DNA from: Xylanibacter ruminicola | Lineage (GTDB): Bacteria > Bacteroidota > Bacteroidia > Bacteroidales > Bacteroidaceae | Direction: 5' to 3' | Assembly: GCF_900107775.1 (NCBI RefSeq) | Contig: NZ_FNRF01000003.1 | Coordinates: 1-64,000 of the forward strand | DNA: 64,000 nucleotides | Shown: piece after piece, positions 16,201-24,956 of the stretch | Layout: each line of letters starts with the position of its first letter | Position numbering within the stretch: the first letter of the stretch is position 1 | The notes under the pieces: generated by a model | What the model saw: the letters and a program-made list of their open reading frames with translations, nothing else | What the model was told of the DNA's origin: nothing | The model's database searches: none | Translations under genes and position numbers: made by a program

Positions 16201-17759
16201 CACCTCATCACGATATCTACAGTATCGAGGACCTGGCACAGCTTATCTTCGACCTGAAGAATATCAACCCCACAGCTGCCGTAAGCGTTAAGCTGGTGGC
16301 CGAGAGCGGTGTAGGAACCATTGCCGCTGGTGTGGCAAAGGCCAAGGCCGACCTGATTGTTATCAGTGGTGCCGAGGGTGGTACAGGTGCCAGCCCTGCT
16401 TCAAGTATGCGATTTGCAGGTATCAGTCCTGAGATCGGACTGGCCGAGACCCAGCAGACGCTGGTGATGAACGGCTTGCGTAACCAGGTTCGCCTGCAGA
16501 CCGACGGACAGCTGAAGACTGCCAAGGACGTGATTATCATGGCGATGCTTGGTGCCGACGAATTCTCGTTCGGAACACTGCCCCTGATAGTATTGGGCTG
16601 TGTGATGATGCGTAAGTGTAATACCAATACCTGTCCTATGGGTGTGGCTACTCAGAACCCCGAGTTGCGCAAGCACTTTGAGGGTCGCGCCGAGTACGTG
16701 GTTAACTTCTTTACCTTCCTGGCCGAGCAGGTACGCGAATACCTGAGTGAAATCGGTGTGAAGAGTCTGAAGGAGATTATCGGACACACCGAACTGATTG
16801 AGGTGAACACCGAGAACGCTACCGACAAGCAGAAGACTATCGACTTTGCGCGACTGCTGCACAAGCCTGCAACCGACAAGGCTCTGTTCTGGGATCGCGG
16901 TGCTTACACCAAGGTAACAGGCGTGAAGGACGAGGAGATGATTAAGGCTGCACAGAAGGCCATCGAGAACCAGGAAGAGGTAACTCTCGACTATGCCATC
17001 AAGAATACCGACCGTGCCGTGGGTACCATGCTGAGTGGTGTGATAGCCCAGAAGTACGGCGAGGAAGGACTGCCCGACGGAACCATCAAGATTAAGTTCA
17101 AGGGCTCGGCTGGTCAGAGTTTCGGTGCCTTTGCCGTGAAGGGACTGGATTTGCGCCTCGAGGGCGAGACCAACGACTACTTTGGTAAGGGTCTTTCAGG
17201 CGGTCGCATCTCTATTCTGCCTCCTGCTCGTCGCAGCGACGACTTTAAGGCTGAAGAAAATATTATCGCAGGTAACACCGGACTTTACGGTGCTACATCG
17301 GGCGAACTCTATATAAATGGTAAGGTAGGCGAGCGCTTCGGAGTGCGTAACTCGGGTGCCATCGCTGTGATTGAAGGTGCCGGCGACCACTGTTGCGAGT
17401 ACATGACTGGCGGACGTGTGGTAGTGCTGGGTAAGACAGGCCGTAACTTTGCTGCCGGTATGAGTGGTGGTGTGGCCTATGTTTACGACCCCGATCACAC
17501 CTTCGACTACTTCTGCAACATGGATATGGTTGAACTCTCGCTGGTTGAGGACAGCGTATCGCGCAAAGAACTGCTTGAGCTGATTCGCGAGCACTATCTG
17601 CACACAGGCTCGGCCCTGGCAGGACGTATGCTCGACGACTGGCACCGCTACATCGAGGACTTTATCCAGGTTGTGCCTATCGAGTACAAACGCGTGCTCG
17701 AAGAAGAGAAGATGGCGCGCCTGCACGAAAAAATCGCCGACATCCAGCGCGACTATTAG
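13230..17759 (+). CDS. gltB: Glutamate synthase large (alpha) subunit
   Basis: 1509 residues from the ATG at 13230. It transfers the glutamine amide through an internal tunnel to 2-oxoglutarate, giving two glutamates. The amidotransferase nucleophile is Cys23 (DACGVG), implying a 22-residue propeptide. The FMN/2-oxoglutarate domain carries the Fe-S motif CVMMRKCNTNTCPMG, and the C-terminal GXGXG-type beta helix repeats are present (GGRVVVLGKTGRNFAAGMSGG). The promoter box at 13181 rules out an upstream start. Codons about 774-791 (AESPRQTGGW...) carry a GC-rich palindrome that looks inserted. Followed by gltD and dapF on the same strand. Confidence 0.96.
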   Translation: MTKRKQTQTKKGLYQSDYEHDACGVGMVVNIHGGKSHDLVDNALKVLENMEHRGAETRDKTGDGAGIMVQIPHEFILLQGIPVPEKGKYGTGLVFLPKDEKAQQQILSVMIEEIEREGLQLMHLRTVPTNPEVLGVAAREVEPDIKQIFVTGVSEDNVPVFERILYKVRKRIENRIDDEDFYLCSLSSKNIIYKGMLTSGQLRRYFPDLSNDYFTSGLALVHSRFSTNTFPKWKLAQPFRLLAHNGEINTIRGNRGWMKARESVLSSEALGDIKDLRPIVQDGMSDSASLDNVFEFLMMSGLSLPQAMAILVPESFNDKNPISEDLKAFYEYHSILMEPWDGPAALLFSDGRYAGGMLDRNGLRPSRYTITKQGMMVVASEVGVMDFEPGDVVSKGRLQPGKILLIDTQEGKIYYDGEIKEKLAKAHPYREWLAENRVQLEKLKSGRKVDNGVSDLQQKLVTFGFGQEDIDKTIIPMATAGQEPVAAMGNDTPLAVISDRPQVLFNYFRQQFAQVTNPAIDPIREELVMSLTEYIGAVGTNILTPDASNCKMVRLPQPVLTNTQLDILCNIRYKGFNTKKLPIVFEMAKGEEGLRQALDDLCHQAEASVDEGVNYIILSDRDLDDTHAAIPSLLAVSAVHHYLISVGKRVQTALIVESGEIREVMHAALLLGYGASALCPYMTFAVLDDLVKHHKIQEEYATAEKNYIKAVDKGLKKIMSKMGISTIRSYRGAKIFESIGLSEDLLRRYFGTEVSTIGGVGLKEIARDAIALHAESPRQTGGWLPQGGKNDTVLPNNGQFAWRKDGIKHAWNPETIAKLQLATRQGNYEKFKQWSKLVDQKESPIFIRDFFGFKKAAKPTPIDEVESVESIVKHFVTGAMSFGALSIEAHEALALAMNKLGARSNTGEGGEDNARYHSEVDGVSLSSKTKQIASGRFGVTAEYLVNAEEIQIKVAQGAKPGEGGQLPGFKVNEIIAKTRNAIPGISLISPPPHHDIYSIEDLAQLIFDLKNINPTAAVSVKLVAESGVGTIAAGVAKAKADLIVISGAEGGTGASPASSMRFAGISPEIGLAETQQTLVMNGLRNQVRLQTDGQLKTAKDVIIMAMLGADEFSFGTLPLIVLGCVMMRKCNTNTCPMGVATQNPELRKHFEGRAEYVVNFFTFLAEQVREYLSEIGVKSLKEIIGHTELIEVNTENATDKQKTIDFARLLHKPATDKALFWDRGAYTKVTGVKDEEMIKAAQKAIENQEEVTLDYAIKNTDRAVGTMLSGVIAQKYGEEGLPDGTIKIKFKGSAGQSFGAFAVKGLDLRLEGETNDYFGKGLSGGRISILPPARRSDDFKAEENIIAGNTGLYGATSGELYINGKVGERFGVRNSGAIAVIEGAGDHCCEYMTGGRVVVLGKTGRNFAAGMSGGVAYVYDPDHTFDYFCNMDMVELSLVEDSVSRKELLELIREHYLHTGSALAGRMLDDWHRYIEDFIQVVPIEYKRVLEEEKMARLHEKIADIQRDY
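15549..15585. repeat. GC-rich palindrome inside the gltB reading frame
   Basis: GCGGAA and TCCCCCCG on the left pair with CGGGGGGA and TTCCGC on the right, giving a hairpin in the middle of gltB; a further run of six G follows at 15587-15592. It reads in frame as AESPRQTGGWLPQGG, unlike the flanking glutamate synthase sequence. Homopolymer runs of six are out of character for the gene. It is probably a mobile palindromic repeat tolerated in a loop. Confidence 0.6.
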
Positions 17760-17809
17760 TAAAATGTAAAAATTAGAAAATGTAATAATGTAAAAGTTGT
17801 CGCATTTCA

Positions 17810-17841
17810 TTTTTAAATTTTTAAATTCTTAAATTTTTAAA
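17810..17841. repeat. Tandem octamer TTTTTAAA x4 in the gltB-gltD spacer
   Basis: Four units of TTTTTAAA (the third is TTCTTAAA) fill the 3' part of the 91-base gap just before the gltD start. Confidence 0.8.
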
Positions 17842-17850
17842 TTTTACACA

Positions 17851-19206
17851 ATGGGAAATCCAAAAGCATTTTTAGAGATACACCGCCAGGAGGCGGGTTA
17901 CCGTCCGATTCACGATAGAATCCACGATTTTGGCGAGGTAGAGCAGACGCTCAGCACTCGCGAACGTAAACTGCAGGCCAGCCGCTGTATGGATTGCGGC
18001 GTGCCCTTCTGCCACTGGGCCTGTCCGCTGGGTAACAAAGCACCCGAGTGGAACGACGCCCTGTACAAAGGCGACTTTGAGTTGGCCTACCAGTTGCTGA
18101 ACACCACCAACCCCTTCCCCGAGTTCACTGGTCGTATCTGTCCTGCACTGTGCGAGAAGGCTTGTGTGCTGAACCGCTTTAACCATGAGCCAACCACCAA
18201 CCGCGAAGATGAGTGCGCCATTACCGAGATGGCATTCCAGGAGGGCTTTATCCAGCCTAAGACCGATATCGCACGCAACGGAAAGAAGGTGGCTGTGATT
18301 GGTGCCGGCCCTGCCGGATTGGCTGCTGCCAACGACCTGAACCACATGGGATATACCGTTACCGTGTTTGAGAAGAACGAAGCTGCAGGCGGATTGCTGC
18401 GCTACGGTATCCCTAACTTTAAGTTGAACAAGGCCGTTATCGATCGTCGTATCGCCCTGCTGGAGCAGGAGGGTATCGAGTTTAAGTACGGTCAGGCTGT
18501 AGAGGTGAACGACGCCTTTGCCAAGGAGTTCGACGCCGTGGTTATCTCAACCGGTACTCCAACAGCCCGCGATCTGAAGGCTCCTGGCCGCGAACTCAAG
18601 GGCGTACACTTCGCCCTCGACATGCTGTCGCAGCAGAACCGCGTGCTGGCAGGTATGGAGTTCAGTAAGGACGAGCGCGTAACAGCCAAAGGCAAGGATG
18701 TGCTGGTAATCGGTGGTGGTGATACAGGTAGCGACTGCATTGGTACAGCCCATCGTCAGGGTTGTAAGAGCGTTACCCAGATTGAGATTATGCCTAAGCC
18801 CGTTGAGGGTCCCGAAGACCCACAGAACCCTTGGCCAGAGTGGCCTCGCACCCTGAAGACTACATCGAGTCATGAGGAGGGCTGCACCCGCCGTTGGAAC
18901 ATCAACACCCTTGAGTTCCTGGGTAAGGACGGTAAGCTGACTGGCGTAAAGGTACAGGAGATAGATTGGAAACCAAATCCCGAAGGCGGTCGCCCCATCA
19001 TGGTTGAGAAGGGCAAGCCCGAGATTATAAAAGCTGAACTGGTATTGTTGGCCATGGGATTCTTGAAGCCAGAGCATCCCGCTTATGGTAATAATGTGTT
19101 TGTTTGTGGCGATGCGGCCAATGGCGCCTCTCTTGTAGTGCGCGCTATGGCCAGCGGCCGCCAGACAGCCCAGAAGGTGAACGCATTCCTTTCAAAGAAT
19201 AAGTAA
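17851..19206 (+). CDS. gltD: Glutamate synthase small (beta) subunit
   Basis: 451 residues. It passes electrons from NAD(P)H through FAD and Fe-S clusters to GltB. Cysteines 46, 49, 54 and 58 ([16 protein letters not shown]) and 97, 101 and 105 bind the [4Fe-4S] clusters; an FAD-binding GAGPAG starts at 151 and the nucleotide-binding [10 protein letters not shown] lies further on. It follows gltB by 91 bases of AT-rich repeats with no visible promoter and precedes dapF by 2 bases, so gltB-gltD-dapF is one transcription unit. Confidence 0.95.
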   Translation: MGNPKAFLEIHRQEAGYRPIHDRIHDFGEVEQTLSTRERKLQASRCMDCGVPFCHWACPLGNKAPEWNDALYKGDFELAYQLLNTTNPFPEFTGRICPALCEKACVLNRFNHEPTTNREDECAITEMAFQEGFIQPKTDIARNGKKVAVIGAGPAGLAAANDLNHMGYTVTVFEKNEAAGGLLRYGIPNFKLNKAVIDRRIALLEQEGIEFKYGQAVEVNDAFAKEFDAVVISTGTPTARDLKAPGRELKGVHFALDMLSQQNRVLAGMEFSKDERVTAKGKDVLVIGGGDTGSDCIGTAHRQGCKSVTQIEIMPKPVEGPEDPQNPWPEWPRTLKTTSSHEEGCTRRWNINTLEFLGKDGKLTGVKVQEIDWKPNPEGGRPIMVEKGKPEIIKAELVLLAMGFLKPEHPAYGNNVFVCGDAANGASLVVRAMASGRQTAQKVNAFLSKNK

Positions 19207-19208
19207 GT

Positions 19209-20012
19209 ATGAGTACGATCCATTTTACCAAGATGCACGGCTGTGGTAACGACTACATCTATGTTGACACCACGCAGTACAATATCCCCGACCCTGAGGC
19301 GGCCTCCATCAAGTGGAGCCACCGCCACAAGGGCATCGGATCCGACGGACTGGTACTCATTGGCAAATCTACCGTACCCGAGGCTGATTTTACCATGCGT
19401 ATTTTTAATGCCGACGGTAGCGAGGCCATGATGTGTGGTAATGCCAGTCGCTGTATTGGTAAGTACCTTTACGAGCGCGGCATGACCGACCTGACCGAGA
19501 TTCGTCTGCTCACCCTCTCGGGTGTAAAGGTGCTCAGTCTGCATGTAAACAATGGTATTGTAGAGAGTGTTACTGTAGATATGGGCGATCCTGTACTTGA
19601 AAACGAGTCGCAGTTCCTGCCAACACGTAACCCTGGTCATGGCACATTCGTATCGATGGGCAATCCCCACTACGTGATATTTACCGATGATGTTGATCAG
19701 GTAGGCGAAACGGGTAAGGCCCTGGAGCATCACCCTGCATTCCCCCAGCGCTGCAACATCGAGTTTGCCCGTGTTGAGGCTGACGGTAGTATCCGCACCC
19801 GTGTGTGGGAGCGTGGCAGTGGTATCACCCAGGCTTGTGGTACTGGCGCCTGTGCTACCGCTGTGGCCGCCGCACTTACAGGTAAGGCCAGTCGCACATC
19901 GCAGATTGTGATGGATGGCGGCACGCTTACCATCGAGTGGAGCGAACAGGACAACCATGTGTACATGACTGGTCCGGCCGAGTTTGTGTGTGATGGCGAA
20001 ATAGCTTTATAA
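19209..20012 (+). CDS. dapF: Diaminopimelate epimerase
   Basis: 267 residues. It converts LL- to meso-diaminopimelate for peptidoglycan and lysine. The two catalytic cysteines are Cys76 (MCGNASRC) and Cys210 (ACGTGACAT); the N-terminus [15 protein letters not shown] is diagnostic. It starts two bases after gltD ends, so it is expressed with glutamate synthase. Together with dapL, which shares the same promoter motif, it places two steps of the mDAP pathway under the putative nitrogen control. Confidence 0.95.
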   Translation: MSTIHFTKMHGCGNDYIYVDTTQYNIPDPEAASIKWSHRHKGIGSDGLVLIGKSTVPEADFTMRIFNADGSEAMMCGNASRCIGKYLYERGMTDLTEIRLLTLSGVKVLSLHVNNGIVESVTVDMGDPVLENESQFLPTRNPGHGTFVSMGNPHYVIFTDDVDQVGETGKALEHHPAFPQRCNIEFARVEADGSIRTRVWERGSGITQACGTGACATAVAAALTGKASRTSQIVMDGGTLTIEWSEQDNHVYMTGPAEFVCDGEIAL

Positions 20013-20043
20013 AGGTATTAGCTAAACCCTGCATTTTGATTAC

Positions 20044-20080
20044 AATCTGTAAGAAAATACATATATAGAACTTACAATTT
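20044..20080. promoter_or_regulatory. Nitrogen-gene inverted repeat, site D (glnA)
   Basis: AATCTGTAAGAA (20044-20055) and AACTTACAATTT (20069-20080) with a 13-bp spacer. The centre (20062) is 85 bp before the glnA -7 box. Confidence 0.75.
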
Positions 20081-20146
20081 GTAATTTTGAGATAAAAACA
20101 AGATAAAAAATGTCGATAAAATAGGTAATTTACTTTCAATTTGTAG

Positions 20147-20181
20147 TACCTTTGCATCGGAATCATAGCAAAGTGTAAGCA
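20147..20181 (+). promoter_or_regulatory. glnA promoter -7 box with downstream half-site
   Basis: The -7 box TACCTTTGC is at 20147-20155. Half-site AAAGTGTAAGCA is at 20170-20181, 23 bp from the start of the box, the same distance as at gltB. Confidence 0.6.
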
Positions 20182-20208
20182 AATTGTATAACAACATAAA
20201 CAGTAATT

Positions 20209-22422
20209 ATGGAAGCATTAAGATTTCAGGTTGTCGGCGAGGCTTTTAAGAAGAAGCCACTCGACGTAAAAGCACCAAGTGAGAGACCTTGCGAGTATTT
20301 TGGCAAGAAGGTCTTTAATCGTGAGAAAATGTACAAGTACCTGCCAAAGGACGTGTACGAGAAAATGGTCGACGTAATTGATAATGGCGCACGTTTGGAT
20401 CGTACTGTTGCCGACGCTGTAGCTGCTGGTATCAAGCAGTGGGCTACCGAGAATGGCGTAACTCACTATACTCACTGGTTCCAGCCCCTGACCGAAGGTA
20501 CTGCCGAGAAGCACGACTCGTTTATCGAGCATGATGGTAAGGGCGGTATGGTTGAAGAGTTCAGCGGAAAGCTGCTCGTTCAGCAGGAACCTGATGCTTC
20601 TTCATTCCCCTCTGGTGGCATCCGTTCTACATTCGAGGCACGTGGTTATTCTGCATGGGATCCCACATCTCCAGTATTTATTATAGACGATACGCTTTGT
20701 ATCCCCACAGTATTTATCAGTTATAGCGGCGAGGCCCTTGACTATAAGGCACCTCTGCTGCGTGCTCTTCATGCAGTTAACGTGGCTGCTACTGATGTTT
20801 GCCATTACTTTGATCCCACAGTAAAGAAAGTAACCTCAAACCTCGGATGGGAACAGGAGTACTTCCTGGTAGATGAGGGACTGTATGCTGCACGCCCCGA
20901 CCTGCTGCTTACCGGTCGTACCCTGATGGGACACGACAGTGCTAAGAACCAGCAGATGGACGACCACTACTTTGGTTCAATCCCCGAGCGCGTGGCTGCC
21001 TTTATGCGCGACCTTGAGATTCAGGCTCTGGAACTCGGCGTTCCTTGCAAGACCCGTCATAACGAGGTAGCACCTAATCAGTTTGAGCTGGCACCAATCT
21101 TTGAAGAAACTAACCTGGCTGTTGACCACAATATGCTGTTGATGTCGGTTATGAAGCGTGTAGCCCGTAAGCACGGATTCCGCGTGCTGCTGCACGAAAA
21201 GCCATTCGCTGGCATCAACGGTTCGGGTAAGCACAACAACTGGAGCTTGAGCACCGACAACGGTGTACTGCTGCACGCTCCTGGCAAGACTCCCGAGGCC
21301 AACCTGCGCTTTGCTACCTTTATTGTTGAGACCCTGATGGGTGTTTACAAGCACAACGGTCTGCTCAAGGCCAGCATCATGAGTGCTACCAACGCTCACC
21401 GTCTGGGTGCTAACGAGGCTCCCCCAGCTATCGTATCTTCGTTCCTCGGTAAGCAGGTTTCTGAGCTGCTCGACCACATCGAGACTGCCGATAAGGACTT
21501 CCTCGCTATGGCTGGCAAGCAGGGACTGAAGATGGATATCCCCGAGATTCCTGAGCTGCTCATCGATAACACCGACCGTAACCGTACATCACCATTCGCA
21601 TTCACAGGTAACCGCTTTGAGTTCCGTGCTGTAGGTAGTGAGGCTAACTGCGCCAGTGCCATGATTGCCCTGAACAGTGCCGTAGCCGAGGCTCTGGTTG
21701 ACTTTAAGAAGCGTGTCGATGCTCGCATTCCTGAGTTCGAGAAGAAGCTTGCTGGTACTGAGCACAGCGCTAAGTTCCACGCTATCATCGACGTGCTCCG
21801 CGAGGATATCAAGACCTGTAAGCCTATCCGTTTCGACGGCAACGGCTACTCAGACGAGTGGGTGATCGAGGCCGAGAAGCGCGGTCTGGACGTTGAGAAG
21901 AGCTGTCCAAAGATCTTTGAGCGTTACCTCGACGACGCCAGCGTTAAGATGTTCGAGAGTCTGGGTGTAATGACCAAGAAGGAGCTCGAGGCACGTAACG
22001 AGGTGAAGTGGGAGACCTACACCAAGAAGATTCAGATTGAGGCTCGCGTACTGGGCGACCTGAGCATGAACCATATCATTCCAGTGGCTACCAGTTATCA
22101 GAGCCAGCTGCTGAAGAATGTAGAGAATATGGTGGCTGTATTCCCCGTTGACAAGGCCGAGAAGCTGAACGCCCGTAACCTGAAGATTATCGAGGAGATT
22201 GCCGAGCGCACATCTGCCATCGAGAAGGGTGTTGAGGAGTTGGTTAACGCCCGCAAGCTGGCCAACAAGATCGAGGACGAGCATGAGAAGGCTATCGCTT
22301 ATCATGATAAGGTAGAGCCAAAACTTGACGAGATCCGTTATCAGATCGATAAGCTCGAACTGATTGTCGACGATGCTCTGTGGCCACTGCCTAAGTACAG
22401 AGAACTGCTGTTCATCCGATAA
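20209..22422 (+). CDS. glnN: Glutamine synthetase type III
   Basis: 737 residues, the length of the GSIII (GlnN) class first studied in Bacteroides, much longer than GSI. It makes glutamine from glutamate, ammonium and ATP. The N-terminal GSIII-specific domain (FEARGYSAWDPTSPVFI) is followed by the catalytic domain with KTRHNEVAPNQFE, the ATP/glutamate-site GINGSGKHNNWSL and the NRTSPFAFTGNRFEFR loop; the C-terminus is helical. It has its own promoter with the shared nitrogen repeat, and terminates before the glycan locus. It is likely the main ammonium-assimilating enzyme of the window. Confidence 0.95.
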   Translation: MEALRFQVVGEAFKKKPLDVKAPSERPCEYFGKKVFNREKMYKYLPKDVYEKMVDVIDNGARLDRTVADAVAAGIKQWATENGVTHYTHWFQPLTEGTAEKHDSFIEHDGKGGMVEEFSGKLLVQQEPDASSFPSGGIRSTFEARGYSAWDPTSPVFIIDDTLCIPTVFISYSGEALDYKAPLLRALHAVNVAATDVCHYFDPTVKKVTSNLGWEQEYFLVDEGLYAARPDLLLTGRTLMGHDSAKNQQMDDHYFGSIPERVAAFMRDLEIQALELGVPCKTRHNEVAPNQFELAPIFEETNLAVDHNMLLMSVMKRVARKHGFRVLLHEKPFAGINGSGKHNNWSLSTDNGVLLHAPGKTPEANLRFATFIVETLMGVYKHNGLLKASIMSATNAHRLGANEAPPAIVSSFLGKQVSELLDHIETADKDFLAMAGKQGLKMDIPEIPELLIDNTDRNRTSPFAFTGNRFEFRAVGSEANCASAMIALNSAVAEALVDFKKRVDARIPEFEKKLAGTEHSAKFHAIIDVLREDIKTCKPIRFDGNGYSDEWVIEAEKRGLDVEKSCPKIFERYLDDASVKMFESLGVMTKKELEARNEVKWETYTKKIQIEARVLGDLSMNHIIPVATSYQSQLLKNVENMVAVFPVDKAEKLNARNLKIIEEIAERTSAIEKGVEELVNARKLANKIEDEHEKAIAYHDKVEPKLDEIRYQIDKLELIVDDALWPLPKYRELLFIR

Positions 22423-22430
22423 TCGATAAA

Positions 22431-22477
22431 TCAAACAATTCTTTTTTTGGTTGTTTGAAAATCGCAAATTGCGATTT
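22431..22477. repeat. Two inverted repeats downstream of glnN
   Basis: TCAAACAA/TTGTTTGA (22431-22458) and AAATCGCAA/TTGCGATTT (22459-22477) lie back to back after the glnN stop. Neither is followed by a strong T-run, so they may stabilise the 3' end. Confidence 0.5.
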
Positions 22478-22560
22478 ATTGAAGTTTGCGTGGGGGATTT
22501 GATACTGTGAGAGTATTGAATCCCTCTTTTATTTGATAATTTTGTGTTAGTTAATTAGCA

Positions 22561-22592
22561 AAGGAGCCAGCATTGCTGCCGGCTCCTTTTTG
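22561..22592. terminator. Intrinsic terminator between glnN and the GH3 gene
   Basis: AAGGAGCC and GGCTCCTT arms followed by TTT on the + strand. It serves glnN and possibly, in reverse, the end of the glycan locus. The remaining bases of the 264-base gap are AT-rich without other signals. Confidence 0.75.
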
Positions 22593-22686
22593 TGTTAATC
22601 CTGGTAAAACAATCATTTTGGAACTACTAATTACTAACTAATATCAACTATATGTGTACCTAAATATTTAAAAATAACGCATGAAT

Positions 22687-24912
22687 CTACTTCAGTTTGA
22701 ATGTGTACTTGGTTGGGAGCTTATCTGAAGCTGTACCAATCAGGACCTCGTAAGTGCCTGGCTCGGCGCACCAGCCGTTGGCAGTCTCGTCGTAATAGCT
22801 TACGGCATCGGCACCGATGGTAAGTGTTACGTTGCGGGTTTCGCCTGGCTGCAGATACACCTTCTGGAAGGCCTTGAGCTCCTTGACAGGGCGATCAACC
22901 TTGCTCTGCTTGGCGGCGATGTACAGCTGCACCGTTTCGCTACCAGCCACCTTGCCGGTATTGGTTACGGGTACGACGAGGGAAATTTTTCCCTCGGCTG
23001 TCATCTCCTGCTTGTCGGCGGTTGCTTTACCAACCTTAAAGGTGGTGTAGCTCAAGCCATGACCGAATGCGAAGAGGGGTTTCAGACCCTTGTGGTCGGT
23101 ATAGCGGTAGCCCACGTAGATACCCTCCTTGTACTCCTCATCGATAATCTTATAATCCTCACGCCAGTTGCCGGGGTAGCTACCTGTGGCATGGGCGCCG
23201 CACTGACTGAGTGATGCGTACCAGGTGAATGGCAGCTTGCCTGATGGGTTTACATCGCCGGCCAGTACTGAGGCGATGGCCTCGCCAGCCTCGGAGCCGA
23301 TAAACCAGGCCTGCACCACAGCGGGCACCTTGTTAATCCAGGGTAGGGCAGCACCGTTACCCGAGATGTTTACATATACCAAGCGTGGGTTTACCTTAAG
23401 GATAGCCTCAATCACCTCGTTCTGGGCGTAAGGCAGGTCGTAACTCTTGCGGTCGTGACCCTCGCAATCCTGATGGTCGCTCTTGTTCAGTCCACCAATA
23501 AAAATCACGGCATCGGCCTGCTTGGCTTTCTCAACAGCCTCGGCAGTCAGCTCGGCCTGGGGGCGCGTTTCGTACAGCGAACGACCTACGGTTACACCGT
23601 TGTAGCTCTGAATGGTATCGCCCACGTAGCCACGGGCGTAATCCACCTCTGCATCGGCAAAGCGTGCCTTGATGCCATCCAGAGGCAGAATCTCTTTCTG
23701 GGCCTTGAGCGACGAAGAACCACCACCTACGGTCATCATCTTGATGGCATTTTCGCCCACCACCAATATCTTCTTGGTTTTCTGCAGGTCGAAAGGCAAG
23801 AGGTTCTTGTCGTTCTTCAGCAGCACAATACCCTCCTGCGCAATCTTGAGCGCAGCGGCATAGTGATTATCGGAGCACAGGAATCCGTAAGGCTTGTGGC
23901 GGTTCATCGTGGTGCGATAGAACAGGCGCAGCACGCGGCGAACCTTCTCGTCGAGCTCCTTGGTGGTATATTTGCCCTCCTTGATTAGCTTCTTGTAAGG
24001 CAGGGCCATGTAGTAGTTATCGTAAGCGTTGGTGGCACCCATCGTCAAGCCGTCGGTCCACGAACCAAACTCCAGATCCAGACCGTTCTTGATAGCCTCT
24101 TCGGTATCATGGCAGCCGCCCCAGTCGCTAATCACCACACCATCAAAGCCCCAGTCTTTCTTAAGAATCTTGTTCAGCATGGTGGCGTTGTGACAGTTGT
24201 GCTGGTTCTGGTACAGGTTGTAGGCACCCATAATGCTCCAGGCGCCACCCTCCTGCACAGCAGCCTTGAAGGCAGGCAGATAAATCTCGTGCAGCGCACG
24301 GTCGCTCACAATCACGTTTACCTGATGGCGATACTCCTCGTCGTTGTTCAGGGCATAGTGCTTGACACACGCAGCTACACCCTTCGACTGCAAACCCTGC
24401 ACGTAAGGCACTACCATACGCGAGGCCAGCCAGGGGTCTTCGCCCATATACTCGAAGTTACGACCACCCAGTGGGGTGCGATAGATGTTCACGCCAGGGC
24501 CCAGCATCACATTCTTGTTGCGATACAGTGCCTCCTCGCCCAGACTCTCGCCGTACAAACGGGCCAGCTGCGGGTTCCATGTTGCTGCCAGGCAGGTGAG
24601 GGCAGGGAAGGCCACGCACGAGTCGTTGGTCTGACCGGCCTGTTCCCACTCGTCCCACAGCACATCGGGACGAACACCGTGGGGACCGTCGTCGGTCCAC
24701 AGGTCAGGAAATCCCAAGCGTTTAACACCAGGACTTGAAAACTTGGATTGCGCGTGTATCACGGCAATCTTCTCTTCGAGAGTCATACGACTCAGTGCAT
24801 CGTCGATGCGCTGCTCGATAGGCTTGCTTTCGTCGAGATACACAGGTGTGCTTTGAGCCTGTGCCGCTGCAGTAGCGCCAATCAGTAGTGCTGACATGAT
24901 AAATTTCTTCAT
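22687..24912 (-). CDS. GH3 beta-glucosidase, secreted
   Basis: 741 residues from the ATG at 24912; the signal peptide ends near ATAAAQAQ. It has the N-terminal GH3 barrel (nucleophile Asp in GVVISDWGG), the GH3 C-terminal alpha/beta domain (KILVVGENA) and a C-terminal fibronectin-III-like domain. It should release glucose from beta-linked glucan oligosaccharides in the periplasm. An ATG at 24936 with a good AAGGTGAG ribosome site is an alternative start; the frame open to 25092 overlaps GH5 and is not used. It is last in the SusC-to-GH3 locus and follows the GH5 gene by 44 bases. Confidence 0.9.
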   Translation of the reverse strand: MKKFIMSALLIGATAAAQAQSTPVYLDESKPIEQRIDDALSRMTLEEKIAVIHAQSKFSSPGVKRLGFPDLWTDDGPHGVRPDVLWDEWEQAGQTNDSCVAFPALTCLAATWNPQLARLYGESLGEEALYRNKNVMLGPGVNIYRTPLGGRNFEYMGEDPWLASRMVVPYVQGLQSKGVAACVKHYALNNDEEYRHQVNVIVSDRALHEIYLPAFKAAVQEGGAWSIMGAYNLYQNQHNCHNATMLNKILKKDWGFDGVVISDWGGCHDTEEAIKNGLDLEFGSWTDGLTMGATNAYDNYYMALPYKKLIKEGKYTTKELDEKVRRVLRLFYRTTMNRHKPYGFLCSDNHYAAALKIAQEGIVLLKNDKNLLPFDLQKTKKILVVGENAIKMMTVGGGSSSLKAQKEILPLDGIKARFADAEVDYARGYVGDTIQSYNGVTVGRSLYETRPQAELTAEAVEKAKQADAVIFIGGLNKSDHQDCEGHDRKSYDLPYAQNEVIEAILKVNPRLVYVNISGNGAALPWINKVPAVVQAWFIGSEAGEAIASVLAGDVNPSGKLPFTWYASLSQCGAHATGSYPGNWREDYKIIDEEYKEGIYVGYRYTDHKGLKPLFAFGHGLSYTTFKVGKATADKQEMTAEGKISLVVPVTNTGKVAGSETVQLYIAAKQSKVDRPVKELKAFQKVYLQPGETRNVTLTIGADAVSYYDETANGWCAEPGTYEVLIGTASDKLPTKYTFKLK

Positions 24913-24956
24913 TCTATAATTAGTTTTATTGTTCATTTTCTCACCTTTTTGTTTTT

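Noticed and set aside
14907..16211. Long open frame antisense to gltB (434 codons)
   Set aside because: gltB is certain on the other strand; the frame reflects its codon bias and matches no family.
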